A stretch of 64,000 nucleotides of DNA from JBFIHF01 sp964411125 (GCA_964411125.1 CAYPJU010000007.1:70383-134382); one strand, 5' to 3'. Positions 53,648 to 62,942 are shown, numbered from the stretch's first letter. Notes: generated by a model not told the origin, from the letters alone. Program-made: numbers and translations.

Positions 53648-54669
53648 CAGTCGTAACTCACGCGCGGGTCGAGGAAGGTGTAGAGCACGTCGACGACCAG
53701 GTTCAGCAGCACCAGGACCGACGAGTAGAGGATGATCGTGCCGAGGACGAGGTTGTAGTCACGGTTGAGCGCCGAGCGGACGAAGTGCGTCCCGATGCCT
53801 GGGAGGTTGAAGATCTCCTCGACGACGACCGACCCGGTGAGGAGCGCCGCCATCGCCGGCCCGAGGTAACTGACGACCGGAAGGAGCGCGCCTTTGAGCG
53901 CATGGCGGAAGACGACGATCTTCTCGGTCAGCCCTTTGGCGCGCGCCGTGCGGATGAAATCCTTACGGATGATCTCGAGCATCCCGCCGCGGGTGAGGCG
54001 TGCCACGTAGGCGGCGTAGTAGAGCCCGAGCGTGATGCTCGGCAGTATGCTGTCCGCGAAGCTCTCCCAGCCGACCGCCGAGAACCACTGCAGCTCGAGC
54101 GCGAAGAGCATGATGAGGAGCGGCCCGAGGACGATGTTGGGGACGCTGACGCCGACCATCGCGACCGTCATCGTCGCGTAGTCACCCGCCGTGTTCTGTT
54201 TCAGTCCGGCGAAGAGTCCGGCGGGAACTCCGAGGAGGAGCGCCACGAGCAGCGCCTGGAGCCCCAGCTGCACGGTGTAAGGAACGCCAGCCGAGAGCGT
54301 CTCGACGACCGTCAGGTCGGTCTTCATGCTGTTGCCGAGAGAACCCGAGGCGAGCGTCTTCAGGTAGAGGACGTACTGCGTCTCGCCCCACTGCCCGGGC
54401 GGCAGAACATTAAAGGGGCCGACCGTCGCCGCGTCGACGTTCTGCGCGTAGAAATCGCAGTTGGCGACGGGGTCCAGAACCTCGCCGGTCCAGACCGGGA
54501 AGACGGGCCGGTCGAGGTTGTTCTCCTTGACGCACGCACAAGTGTTCGCCTCGCGCTCCTTCAAGCACGGGTTGCTCGGCGCCTGGCGAGTGAGCCAGAG
54601 CGACAGCGTGATGACGATGAGGATGACGACGATGCTCTGGAGCAGTCGTCGGAGAACGTAGCGCGTCAC
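53647..54669 (-). CDS. oppB: Oligopeptide permease OppB with Cys-containing periplasmic loop
   Basis: This 340-residue permease starts at GTG 54669, ten bases after oppA. After helix 1 comes a loop of about 75 residues with four Cys (35, 44, 46, 71), absent from usual OppB, then a LGNSMKTDLTVVETL segment and five helices with the permease EAA-loop (RTARAKGLTEKIVVFRHALKGAL) and the C-terminal VDVLYTFLDPRVSYD. It forms the membrane channel with OppC. The spacing of OppC's EF-hand insert and this Cys-rich loop, both between helices 1 and 2, suggests the two loops meet outside the membrane. Confidence 0.94.
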   Translation of the reverse strand: MTRYVLRRLLQSIVVILIVITLSLWLTRQAPSNPCLKEREANTCACVKENNLDRPVFPVWTGEVLDPVANCDFYAQNVDAATVGPFNVLPPGQWGETQYVLYLKTLASGSLGNSMKTDLTVVETLSAGVPYTVQLGLQALLVALLLGVPAGLFAGLKQNTAGDYATMTVAMVGVSVPNIVLGPLLIMLFALELQWFSAVGWESFADSILPSITLGLYYAAYVARLTRGGMLEIIRKDFIRTARAKGLTEKIVVFRHALKGALLPVVSYLGPAMAALLTGSVVVEEIFNLPGIGTHFVRSALNRDYNLVLGTIILYSSVLVLLNLVVDVLYTFLDPRVSYD

Positions 54670-54679
54670 CGCGGCTCCA

Positions 54680-56341
54680 TCAGTCGGCGAGCGACATGTA
54701 CTTCAGAAGGTGAATGTCACGATTGTGCGGCTCGAACCCCTGCAGCTTGCTGCTGCGAAGGCCGTTGGTCGAGTAGAAGTAGATCGGGATGACCGGTCCC
54801 TTCTCCAGGAGGAGCTTTTCGGCCTTCTGCAGCAGTTCGGTGCGCTGAGCCGGGTCGACGGCGGCGCTCGCGTCGGCGATGAGCTTGTCGTACTCGGCGT
54901 TCGACCAGCCCGTGTCGTTGTTTCCGTTGTCGGTGACCCACATGTCGAGGAACGTCATCGGGTCGTTGAAGTCCCCGATCCAACCGGCGCGAGCGATCTC
55001 GTAGCTCATCGTGTCGACGTCCTGCAGGTAGGTCTTCCACTCTTTGTTGTTCAGCTTCACGTCCGCCTTGAGCGTCCGCTTCCACATGTCCTGCACCGAC
55101 TCGGCGACCAGCTTGTGATTCTCGTCGGTGTTGTAGAGGAGCGAAACCTCCGGGAAGTCCTTCCCGTCGGCGAACCCGCCCGCGGCGAGGGCGTCCTTCG
55201 CCTTCTTGATGTTGTACTCGGTCTTCGTGACCGACTCGTAGCCGGCGATCGGCGGGACGAAGCTGTCGGCGACCGTGTAGAGACCGTTCAAGGTGTTGTC
55301 GACGAGCGACTGCCGGTCGATCGCGAGGCCGAGGGCCTGGCGAATCTCGGGCTTCTGGAGCGCGCCCTCCTTACCGACGTTGATCCGGTAGTAGTACACG
55401 CCGAGGAGCGGCTCGCGGTAGTAGTCGGGGTGCGTGAGCAGGCTCGAGATCTGGGCCACCGGCAGGCCGGCTCCGCTCCAGTGGAGCTCGCCGGTCTTGT
55501 AGGCGGTCACGCGCGCCGTCGCGTCGGGGATGATGCGAAGCTTCGCTTTCGGGATCTTCAGGTTTTTCGCATCCCAGTAGTGCTCGTTCGCGGCGAGGAC
55601 GATCTCCTGCTGTGGCTTATAGCTCTCGACCACGTACGGACCGTTCGACACGATGTTTTCCGGCTTGGTCCACGCGTCGCCCTTCTCGTCGATGACCTTC
55701 TTCGGGGTGGGGAAGAAGGTGTAGAACGCGACGAGCTCGACGAAGTACGGGGTCGGGGCCTTCAGATTGACGACGAGGGTCTGGTCGTCGACCGCCTTCA
55801 CTCCGACGTTGGCCCAGTCTTTCTCCTCGCCCTTGTTGAACGCTTCGGCGCCGTCGATGACCCACATCATCTGGGCGTAGTCGGCGGGGAAGCCAGGGGT
55901 CAGGACCCGTTTCCACGATTCGACGAAGTCGTTGGCGGTCAGGGGCGTACCGTCCGACCACTTTGCGTCGGCGCGCAGCTTGAACGTGTAGGTCTTCCCG
56001 TCTTCGGAGACTTCGAACGACTCGGCGACGCCAGGGACGACAAGCTTCGAGGGATCGGAAAGCTCCTCGGTGGTCACGTTCGGCATCATCAGGCCTTCGA
56101 ACACGTTGAAGGCGATGCGCCCCTCGGGAGCCCCGCTCATCTTGGCGGTGTCGAAGGTCTCCGGGTCCGCGGCGAGCGCGAAGGTGAACATGTCGGCCTT
56201 CTGGCCGGCGACGAAATCGTCGCCCCCTTTCTCGGCGGCCCCGGTGGTGCTCGTGGCGACTGGCTTGGTCTCGCTCTTGTCGTCACACGCGACGAGCGCG
56301 CACAACATCAAGCTCAACCCGACGAATTTGGAAGCATTCAT
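54680..56341 (-). CDS. oppA: Oligopeptide-binding lipoprotein OppA
   Basis: This 553-residue protein starts at ATG 56341 with GGAGAGG upstream. Lipobox LVAC gives Cys19. The extracytoplasmic solute-binding family 5 signature is present (AFNVFEGLM, VPGVAESFEVSEDGKTYTFKLR, KWSDGTPLTANDFVESWKRVL). Length is that of OppA/DppA. It captures peptides in the periplasm and delivers them to OppBC. The five genes oppA-B-C-D-F run without gaps, four of the junctions overlapping or within ten bases. Peptide preference cannot be read from the sequence. Confidence 0.96.
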   Translation of the reverse strand: MNASKFVGLSLMLCALVACDDKSETKPVATSTTGAAEKGGDDFVAGQKADMFTFALAADPETFDTAKMSGAPEGRIAFNVFEGLMMPNVTTEELSDPSKLVVPGVAESFEVSEDGKTYTFKLRADAKWSDGTPLTANDFVESWKRVLTPGFPADYAQMMWVIDGAEAFNKGEEKDWANVGVKAVDDQTLVVNLKAPTPYFVELVAFYTFFPTPKKVIDEKGDAWTKPENIVSNGPYVVESYKPQQEIVLAANEHYWDAKNLKIPKAKLRIIPDATARVTAYKTGELHWSGAGLPVAQISSLLTHPDYYREPLLGVYYYRINVGKEGALQKPEIRQALGLAIDRQSLVDNTLNGLYTVADSFVPPIAGYESVTKTEYNIKKAKDALAAGGFADGKDFPEVSLLYNTDENHKLVAESVQDMWKRTLKADVKLNNKEWKTYLQDVDTMSYEIARAGWIGDFNDPMTFLDMWVTDNGNNDTGWSNAEYDKLIADASAAVDPAQRTELLQKAEKLLLEKGPVIPIYFYSTNGLRSSKLQGFEPHNRDIHLLKYMSLAD

Positions 56342-56367
56342 GATCGGCCTCTCCGAAAGTCGGGCCG

Positions 56368-56396
56368 TTGTAGCGACAGCCCCCCGCGGGTGTCAA
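56368..56396 (-). promoter_or_regulatory. Sigma-70 promoter of the opp operon
   Basis: On the minus strand the consensus -35 TTGACA (56396-56391) is followed by a 17-base spacer and CTACAA (56373-56368). The start would fall near 56361, about 20 bases before the oppA ATG, with GGAGAGG in between. This is a strong candidate. Confidence 0.6.
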
Positions 56397-56461
56397 CGGC
56401 GCACGGCGCGTGACGTCCTCGCCCGGCCGACGATGAGACGGCATGGCACGACGGGTCGCGT

Positions 56462-58042
56462 TCAGACGATCGCGGCGACGAGAAGCAGCAGGACGAAGAG
56501 CCCGAGGCCGAAGCCCAGGACTACGACGACGGCGTTGCGACCGAACTCGGTCTGCAGAAAGTCGGAGAACTTCTCGTGAACCCCCAGAGCATGCTGGGCC
56601 GCCTCGGGTGGCATGTACTTCTCGATCATCCCGGCGACCGTGTCGCGCCGTAGATCGTGCTCGTGCGGGACTGTCCGGTCGGCGCTCGGATCGCGCCTCC
56701 CGCGGTTCGTACGAAGGTTCGGGCTTTGGGAGCCGAACGCTTCGTCGCGTCGTTTCTCCAGCGTCGGTTTCTCGAACTTGTCGCCGTTGTCCAGGAGGAC
56801 CTGGAGGCGGTCGTTCGACATGTGCGCCGTCTCGCTGGGAGGGAGCGCGTCGACGGTCGGAGTCGACAGTTCCGGAAAACCCGCCTTCTGCGGCGAGACG
56901 GGCTCTTCGTGATGAATGTAGAGCTCGGTCTCCTCGCCCGTAAAGTCGTCGGTCGAGTGGTCGATCGAAGCACCACCGGGCGCGCCGCGCAGGATGCTGT
57001 GCCTGAGCGTCCGATCGTTCGTCCCTTCGAGATCGAGCACCTCGAGCTCGTCAGTCCCGAGCGGGATCTCCCCGTGCTCCACGGTGAAGTCCGGCACGTG
57101 AATCCCGACCGCGTCGGCGGGAAACATCGTCTTGAGGAAGACCATGATGTCTTTGCGGGTGAACCCGGCGTGGTGCAGATGGAGGTAGCGCGCGAGATCG
57201 TATTCGAGGGCGTGCGCCGTGGCGTAGCGGTCCTCGCGATTCCGCGCGAGCGCCTTCATCACGATCCCCTCGAGCTTCTGGTCGACCTCGGGCCGCAGGC
57301 GGGACGGTGGCGTGAACTTCGCGTCCCTCATCCGGACGAGCGTCTTCTGCATGTCTCCGTCGTCTTCGTAGGCCGGATGACCCGTGAGCATCTCGTAGAG
57401 ACAGAGGCCGACCGAAAAGACGTCGCTTCGTCCGTCGAGCTTCTCGCCCCACGCCTGCTCGGGCGACATGTATCGGAACTTCCCCTTGATGATCCCGGCC
57501 CGAGTCTCCGGACGCGCGCCGAGCGCTGCTTTCGCGACCCCGAAATCGAGAATCTTCACCTCGCCCTGGAACGACACTAGGACGTTCTGCGGGCTCACGT
57601 CACGGTGGACGATGTTCAGCGGGCGCCCGTTCTCGTCCATCTTGGTGTGTGCGTAGTAAAGGCCGGAGGCCATCTCCTTCGCGATGAAGACGGCGCACGC
57701 GACCGGCGTGAGCGTGTCCTGCTCCCACGTCGTCGTGAGGATCTGGAAGAGATCCTTCCCACGCACGTACTCCATCAGGATGTAGTAGAGCTCGCCGTCG
57801 ATCCCGAGATCGATGACCTGCGCGATGTTCGAGTGGGTCAGTTGACCGACGAGCTTGGCCTCGTCCACCAACATCCGGATGAAATCGGCGTCCCCTACGA
57901 ATTTGGGGTGGATCAGCTTGAGGACGTACTCTTTGGAGAAGCCCTGCACACCACGACTCCGCGCGATGTAGATCTCGGCCATTCCGCCTACGGCGAGCCG
58001 CTCTACGAGATCATACGGACCCAGTTTGCGAAAAGGCTGCAT
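56462..58042 (-). CDS. Ser/Thr protein kinase with C-terminal membrane anchor
   Basis: This 526-residue protein has a kinase domain (about 8-290): VLKL Lys42, HRDVSPQN (Asp148, Asn153), DFG (Asp166) and SPE, so it should be catalytically active. A soluble, Asp/Glu/Thr-rich segment (about 310-490) follows, and the protein ends in one hydrophobic helix (about 503-525, VVVVLGFGLGLFVLLLLVAAIV) right at the C-terminus. It is thus tail-anchored with no sensor domain outside. It lies immediately upstream, in the same orientation, of the opp operon promoter, separated by about 120 bases, so regulation of peptide uptake by phosphorylation is possible but unproven. Confidence 0.9.
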   Translation of the reverse strand: MQPFRKLGPYDLVERLAVGGMAEIYIARSRGVQGFSKEYVLKLIHPKFVGDADFIRMLVDEAKLVGQLTHSNIAQVIDLGIDGELYYILMEYVRGKDLFQILTTTWEQDTLTPVACAVFIAKEMASGLYYAHTKMDENGRPLNIVHRDVSPQNVLVSFQGEVKILDFGVAKAALGARPETRAGIIKGKFRYMSPEQAWGEKLDGRSDVFSVGLCLYEMLTGHPAYEDDGDMQKTLVRMRDAKFTPPSRLRPEVDQKLEGIVMKALARNREDRYATAHALEYDLARYLHLHHAGFTRKDIMVFLKTMFPADAVGIHVPDFTVEHGEIPLGTDELEVLDLEGTNDRTLRHSILRGAPGGASIDHSTDDFTGEETELYIHHEEPVSPQKAGFPELSTPTVDALPPSETAHMSNDRLQVLLDNGDKFEKPTLEKRRDEAFGSQSPNLRTNRGRRDPSADRTVPHEHDLRRDTVAGMIEKYMPPEAAQHALGVHEKFSDFLQTEFGRNAVVVVLGFGLGLFVLLLLVAAIV

Positions 58043-58144
58043 CGAGTGAACAGGCGGTTCGAGAGGTATCCTTCGGGCAAATTAGCACGGGGTCGCGCCG
58101 GACGCGACTATCGCCGTGCCTTGCCGTAGGTGCCGATCTCGGTG

Positions 58145-58192
58145 GCACGGCATCTTGCCGTGCACGCATGGGTCGGGCTGGAAGCCCGCCCA
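58145..58192. repeat. Two adjacent hairpins between divergent genes
   Basis: GCACGGCA-TCT-TGCCGTGC (58145-58163, 8-bp stem) is followed five bases later by a second hairpin whose inner stem is CGGGCT-GGA-AGCCCG (58174-58188), extended by TGGG/CCCA with one bulged T (58169-58192). They lie in the 241-base gap between a kinase and a divergent membrane protein. The paired layout resembles REP-like elements; no IS or second full copy was noticed. Confidence 0.5.
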
Positions 58193-58283
58193 CCGTTCGG
58201 GGGTACGACGCCGCGGTGATTGAAGCATCTCGTGTCGTCAGCTATGAAACCGACTCGCACAAAACGTCTTCGCGAGGGTGACC

Positions 58284-58979
58284 ATGATTCAGGCTTCGTT
58301 CAGCAAAGCGGTCGACATCTACAAGGAGGACTTCGGCTCGTGGTTCGTCTACGGGCTGGTCTGGGCCGGCATGGCAACGGTCGCAGGGACGTTCATCCCG
58401 ATCGTGGGCGGCCTCGCCACGCTTCCGTTGGCGCTCCGGGAAGCGAGCGCAGCGGTGCGGGGGGGACGCTCGCCGCAGATTGGGAACATGTTCTCGACGG
58501 ACCGACTCGGCGAAGACTTCATGACGATGCTGTTCTACGCGGGCGCCCAGATCCTGGGGATGCTCGCCTGCTGCGTAGGGTGGCCGGTAGCCTGGCTCGG
58601 GTTCTATCACTCGGCCGAGCTCGCCGCCGACGGTCGCGTGAGCCCCACCGGCGCGATGAAGCTGTCGATGGCGTGGACTAAACAGCGGCTCGGCGAAGTG
58701 GCGGGACTCGCCCTCGCGGTGCTGGCAATGCACGTGGTGGCGGGCACGATCGGTCTCGGGATCGGCAGTCTCTTCGCGCTTCCGGTGGGGCTGCTCGCCT
58801 GGACCGTCTACTGGCATCAGGTACGAGACCAGGTCTACGCCCTCGCCCCGTCCGAAGGAGTCGAGGTCGCTCCGGAAACGACGCCTGTCGCGGGCCAGCT
58901 CGGGATGCAGCAGCCGTTCGACGGTACGGCCGAGCCGATGCACGTTCCCCCACCGGTGCACGATCGTCACGAGCAGTAG
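58284..58979 (+). CDS. Polytopic membrane protein of unknown function
   Basis: This 231-residue protein starts at ATG 58284 with GAGGG upstream (a GTG six bases earlier is possible). It has four or five hydrophobic segments (about 22-55, 80-115, 135-165, 168-185) with many Gly and a Pro-rich hydrophilic tail (about 195-231). The layout resembles membrane proteins of the DUF4013/GlpM-like type: a soluble amphipathic N-terminus (SKAVDIYKEDFGSWFVYGLVW) and a glycine-rich repeated segment. I cannot assign a function. It is divergent from the kinase at 56462-58042. Confidence 0.8.
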   Translation: MIQASFSKAVDIYKEDFGSWFVYGLVWAGMATVAGTFIPIVGGLATLPLALREASAAVRGGRSPQIGNMFSTDRLGEDFMTMLFYAGAQILGMLACCVGWPVAWLGFYHSAELAADGRVSPTGAMKLSMAWTKQRLGEVAGLALAVLAMHVVAGTIGLGIGSLFALPVGLLAWTVYWHQVRDQVYALAPSEGVEVAPETTPVAGQLGMQQPFDGTAEPMHVPPPVHDRHEQ

Positions 58980-58984
58980 TCCCT

Positions 58985-59012
58985 CGGGCTCGTGGCAGAC
59001 GGCCCGAGCCCG
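58985..59012 (+). terminator. Hairpin after the membrane-protein gene
   Basis: CGGGCTCG (58985-58992) pairs with CGAGCCCG (59005-59012) around a 12-base loop, six bases after the stop. No U-tract follows, so termination is only a possibility. Confidence 0.35.
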
Positions 59013-59180
59013 GCCCGTCTATCGAGACGCCCCCCGTGGGGCAGATTCATGACCGACAACCGCGCGAGACGACGGTCAATCCCACTTCTCGCTTCATCGT
59101 CGCTGTCTCCTCCGAATTCGGCGAGCAGAATGGTCGGGGTCCGTGGTATGACGCCACCGAATCATGAGACAGGTGTGAGC

Positions 59181-60421
59181 GTGAGAAACTCCATACGCAC
59201 AGCAATCTGCGGGCTCCTCACGGTGCTGGTCGCCAACATGGCCAGCGCGCAGGAAGCCCCCGACATCATCCACCACAAGCAGCTCGCGAACGGGCTCGAT
59301 GTAGTGGTTCTCCCCTCGGATGCCGTCCCGCTCGTCACGATCGAGATCTGCGTGAAGAACGGGGCGTTCACCGAGCCGCCTCCGTTGAACGGGCTGAGCC
59401 ACCTCTACGAACACATGTTCTTCAAGGGAAACTCGGTCATCCCCAACCAGGAAGCGTACCTCGAGCGGATGCGCGAGCTCGGGATGGTCTTCAACGGGAC
59501 GACGAGCACCGAGCGAGTGAACTATTTCTTCACCCTCCCCTCCGATCGCACGAAGGAAGGCCTCGTCTTCATGCACGACGCGATCACGAGCCCGAAGTTC
59601 GACCCCGTCGAGTTCGAGAAGGAGAAGCAGGTCGTCCTCGGCGAAGTCGATCGCAACGAGGCGAGCCCTTATTACGAGTTCGGCCAGGCGATGGACGAGG
59701 CGGTCTGGTACGNNNNNNNNNNNNNNNNNNNNNNNNNNNNNNNNNNNNNNNNNNNNNNNNNNNNNNNNNNNNNNNNNNNNNNNNNNNNNNNNNNNNNNNN
59801 NNNNNNNNNNNNCCGGAGGTGAAGGTTCCGTACGTGCAGTTCACCTGGCACGGACCGTCGGTCGACGACGATCCCAAGGCGACGTTCGCCGCCGACGTCC
59901 TCAGCTACATCCTGAGCCAGCCGGCGAGCAAGTTTCAGAAGGCCCTGGTCGAGTCGGGCCTGACGCTCTCGGCGGACATCGGCTATTACACGCAGCGGCA
60001 CACCGGCCCCATCAACCTGGCCGCGCAGGTCACGCCGGACAAACTGCGCGACGCGATCCCGGCACTCCTCGCCGAGCTCGAGCAGATGACCCTGCCGACG
60101 TACTACTCGGACGAGCAGCTCGAGACGGCGAAGACGTTGCTCGCGATCCAGGACCTCTACGGCCGCGAGGTGATGTCGGACTTCACGCACACCGTCTCTT
60201 TCTGGTGGGCGACCGCGAGCCTCGACTACTACCGAAACTACATCCAGAACCTGAAGTCTGTGACGCGAGCAGACATAAACCGATACTTGAACGAATACGT
60301 CTACGGTAAGCCGTTCGTGGCGGGCGTGGTGCTCGCTCCGGGCGGACCGAAGCTCACGCCCGACGTTCTTCGCGGGCTCGCCACACAGGTCGGTGCTCAG
60401 GTCTCGGAGGATTCCGAATGA
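59181..60421 (+). CDS. M16 family zinc peptidase, interrupted by assembly gap
   Basis: Start GTG 59181 (or 59175) gives a signal peptide ending ASAQEA. The N-terminal part has the M16 zinc motif HLYEH (His74, Glu77, His78) and third ligand Glu155 in VLGEVDRNE, so it is the active subunit. Bases 59713-59812 are N. After the gap the C-terminal domain continues from 59813 in another frame (PEVKVPYVQFTW...), ending at 60421. For an intact gene the real gap must be 2 mod 3 bases, whereas 100 is 1 mod 3, so the N run is a placeholder. About 380 residues are visible of a usual 430-450. It overlaps the next gene by ATGA. Confidence 0.85.
59713..59812. other. Run of 100 N, assembly gap
   Basis: One hundred N of unknown true length break the M16 peptidase gene. 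The reading frames on either side disagree, showing the gap length is not exact. The family length suggests roughly 150-220 missing bases. Confidence 0.98.
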
Positions 60422-61821
60422 ACACGATGCGATTGATGACTGGAGTTCTGGCAGCCGCCCTCGTCTGGGGCTGCTCCGGCAAGGCGAAGAAGGACGACCC
60501 GACGCTGACGGAGGAGACGACGACCGCCGCGACCGACGGCCCCCCGGGGCTGACGTGGCTCGACGAAGCGCCGAGCGCCGAAAAAGTCGAGTCCGCGGAC
60601 GGGGTGACGGAGTACCAGATCGGACCGATCCGGCTGCTCCACAAGCTGACCCCGGCGAACCCGGTCGTCGCAGCCCGCCTCTACATCGACGGCGGGCAGT
60701 CGGACCTGACGTCCGAGAACGCCGGGATCGCCAAGCTCGCGATGAGCGTAGCGACGAACGGTGGGACGATGACCACGCCGAAGGACTCCTTTCACTCGGC
60801 GCTCGACTCGACGGGCGCGTCGGTTTGGAGCTTCACCGACCGTGATTTCAACGGCTACGGCCTCAAGACGTTGGTCGGAGACTTCGACCAGAACTGGGAA
60901 CTCTTCGAGCAGGCGATTCTGGAGCCCGCCTTCCCGTCCGAGGAGGTCGAGCTGCGTCGCACGAAACACCTCGCCGAGATCGCGAGCCTCTTCGAAAGCC
61001 CCGACAACCAGCTCACGTACGTCGGGGCCCGCCACATGTTCAAGGGGCACCCCTACTACAACCTGCACGTCGGAACCAAAGCGAACGTCGAGCGTTTCGA
61101 GCGGGACGAGCTCCTCGAGTTCCAGCGCTCGATCCTCCAGCCGGAGCGGTTCCTCTTCGTCGTGGTCGGGAACGTCCCCGCTGAGAAAGTGATCGCCGCG
61201 ATCCGGGACCGTTTCGGGCGCCTCGCCCCCGGCGACTGGGAGCGGCCAACGCCGCCGCCGTTCGCCTCGCAGCCGGGGCTCGCTCGCGAAGCGCGCAAGC
61301 TTCCGACCAACTACATCCTCGGCTACTTCGCGGCGCCGGCGCCGGGCGCCAGCGACTACCCGACCGCGCTCGTCACCCTCGCCTACCTGCGCGAACGCCT
61401 CTTCGAAGAGGTCCGCACGAAGCGCAACCTCACGTACGCCGTTTCGAGCGGCCTCTCGGACAGCTCGACCAACTACGGCTACCTGTACGTGACGGCGGAG
61501 CGACCGGCAGACACGCTGCCGGTGATGTTCGAACAGGTCGAGGCGCTCAAGAAGGAGGCGCTGACCGAAGCGCAACTGCGCCAGACCGTGAACGTCTTTC
61601 TGACGTCGTACTACATGGACCTCGAAGAGAACGGCAGCCAGGCGGCGATGCTCGCGACGGCCGAACTCGTGGCGGGCGACTGGCAGACGAGCACCGGCCT
61701 GCTGTCAGCGATTCGCAGCGTCACCCCCGAGGCGATTCAGCAGTTCGCGAACACCTACTTCAAGGACTACCGGTTCGCGCTGGTGGGCCCCGCCGAGAAT
61801 CTCCCCATCCCTGCACGCTGA
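60418..61821 (+). CDS. M16 family peptidase-like lipoprotein, catalytically inactive subunit
   Basis: This 467-residue protein starts at ATG 60418, overlapping the previous stop (ATGA). The lipoprotein signal ends near WGC (Cys19). The M16 fold is clear, but the HxxEH zinc motif is absent: the corresponding segment reads GIAKLAMSV, so this is the non-catalytic partner. The R/Y substrate-binding pair is kept in the C-terminal domain (LFEEVRTKRNLTYAVSSG, about 334-351). Active and inactive M16B subunits generally form heterodimers that degrade peptides in the periplasm. Confidence 0.92.
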   Translation: MNTMRLMTGVLAAALVWGCSGKAKKDDPTLTEETTTAATDGPPGLTWLDEAPSAEKVESADGVTEYQIGPIRLLHKLTPANPVVAARLYIDGGQSDLTSENAGIAKLAMSVATNGGTMTTPKDSFHSALDSTGASVWSFTDRDFNGYGLKTLVGDFDQNWELFEQAILEPAFPSEEVELRRTKHLAEIASLFESPDNQLTYVGARHMFKGHPYYNLHVGTKANVERFERDELLEFQRSILQPERFLFVVVGNVPAEKVIAAIRDRFGRLAPGDWERPTPPPFASQPGLAREARKLPTNYILGYFAAPAPGASDYPTALVTLAYLRERLFEEVRTKRNLTYAVSSGLSDSSTNYGYLYVTAERPADTLPVMFEQVEALKKEALTEAQLRQTVNVFLTSYYMDLEENGSQAAMLATAELVAGDWQTSTGLLSAIRSVTPEAIQQFANTYFKDYRFALVGPAENLPIPAR

Positions 61822-61997
61822 GGACGAGGACCTCAGCGCTCCGTCAGACGAAGCGGTAAGGTGTTTAGATTGCAGGAGATTGAAAGCGAGCGTGGGACGC
61901 AGTAGGAAGGAGTTCGAGTCCCGTGGCTCGGCTGGAACGGGTATGAGATCCCTGGTCTGAGGGGCATACTCAGCCAGACGCTATTGCAGGTTGCAAG

Positions 61998-62942
61998 ATG
62001 GCGGACGACAAAGAGTTTGGTCTCGAGTTCGAATTCGAAACCGAGGGGACGGAGCAAAAGCTGGAGCTCGACCGGTCGGGTGCTCCTGCACCGGTGATGA
62101 ATCCGGGGAAGGCACCGTCGGATGGCGACTTCGAATTCGACGCTTCGGGGATGGAGCCTGGGCTCGAGCTCGATCGGTCCGTCCTCGAAAGCCCCCAGCC
62201 CGTGTCGCCCCCGCAGCCGTACGACCACGAAATCCCACCGGTCGATTACCCTCCAGAACCCGACCCCGTCCCTCCACCCCAGGGCCCCTCCGACGGCGCC
62301 CCGCAGCCTCGCCCCCGGGAACGAATACCGTACAAGGATCAGCTGGCAGCGCGAGCTGGTGGGGGGAATACCTCTCCCGGCGGCACGGCGGCCCCTCCCG
62401 CTCCTGCCATGGGGGCTGGCGCGCTCGGCGAGCCTGGGGAGACGATGGGTGGGGCCAGCGGGGCCACTCCTACCGGCGGGACGCGCGTCAGACCGCAACG
62501 CCCTGAAAGGTCCTTGTCCGAGCTCGAGGAGAAGAAGCCGGGGAGCAGCATGGGGACGACGATCCTGGTGGCCGTCGCGTTGATGGCCGTCCTGGCCGTC
62601 GGGGCGATGCTCCTCGGAGGTGGCGAGAAGGACGACTTCGAGGCGAAGGGGCCGGCGATCGCGCTGCAGGAAGGCGAGCGAGCATTCCACCAGGGCGACT
62701 GGGTCACGGCGCTCGAAGCGTTCAGACGGCTCAACCGTTTCCCTGCGTCCGAGGAGGCTCAATCGGTGAGAGAACGTGGCCTCGAGGAGGAGGCGTTCGA
62801 CAACGTGATGGAAGCGGAACCGTCCCCGGAGGCTGCCAGACGCTTGGAGAGACTGTCTGCGCTCTATCCACAACGGAAGGAGATTCGAACGCGCCTCGGC
62901 GAAGTCCGAAAAGCTCTGTCGTCCGGCGCCCGCTCCCGTTGA
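61998..62942 (+). CDS. Acidic membrane-anchored protein with C-terminal TPR-like segment
   Basis: This 314-residue protein has no signal peptide. The N-terminal part is low-complexity and acidic, with a repeated unit: FEFETEGTEQKLELDRS (about 11-27) and FEFDASGMEPGLELDRS (about 45-61). A Pro/Gly-rich stretch (62-170) follows, then a membrane helix (about 184-206, TILVAVALMAVLAVGAMLLGG) and a helical region with TPR-like pattern (220-300, AIALQEGERAFHQGDWVTALEAFRRLNRFP). The topology suggests a cytoplasmic N-terminal arm and periplasmic TPR domain. I do not recognise the family. It follows the M16 genes by about 176 bases. Confidence 0.78.
   Translation: MADDKEFGLEFEFETEGTEQKLELDRSGAPAPVMNPGKAPSDGDFEFDASGMEPGLELDRSVLESPQPVSPPQPYDHEIPPVDYPPEPDPVPPPQGPSDGAPQPRPRERIPYKDQLAARAGGGNTSPGGTAAPPAPAMGAGALGEPGETMGGASGATPTGGTRVRPQRPERSLSELEEKKPGSSMGTTILVAVALMAVLAVGAMLLGGGEKDDFEAKGPAIALQEGERAFHQGDWVTALEAFRRLNRFPASEEAQSVRERGLEEEAFDNVMEAEPSPEAARRLERLSALYPQRKEIRTRLGEVRKALSSGARSR

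Noticed and set aside
54710..56413. 567-codon plus-strand frame antisense to oppA
   Set aside because: OppA is unambiguous on the minus strand; the frame is an artefact of GC bias.
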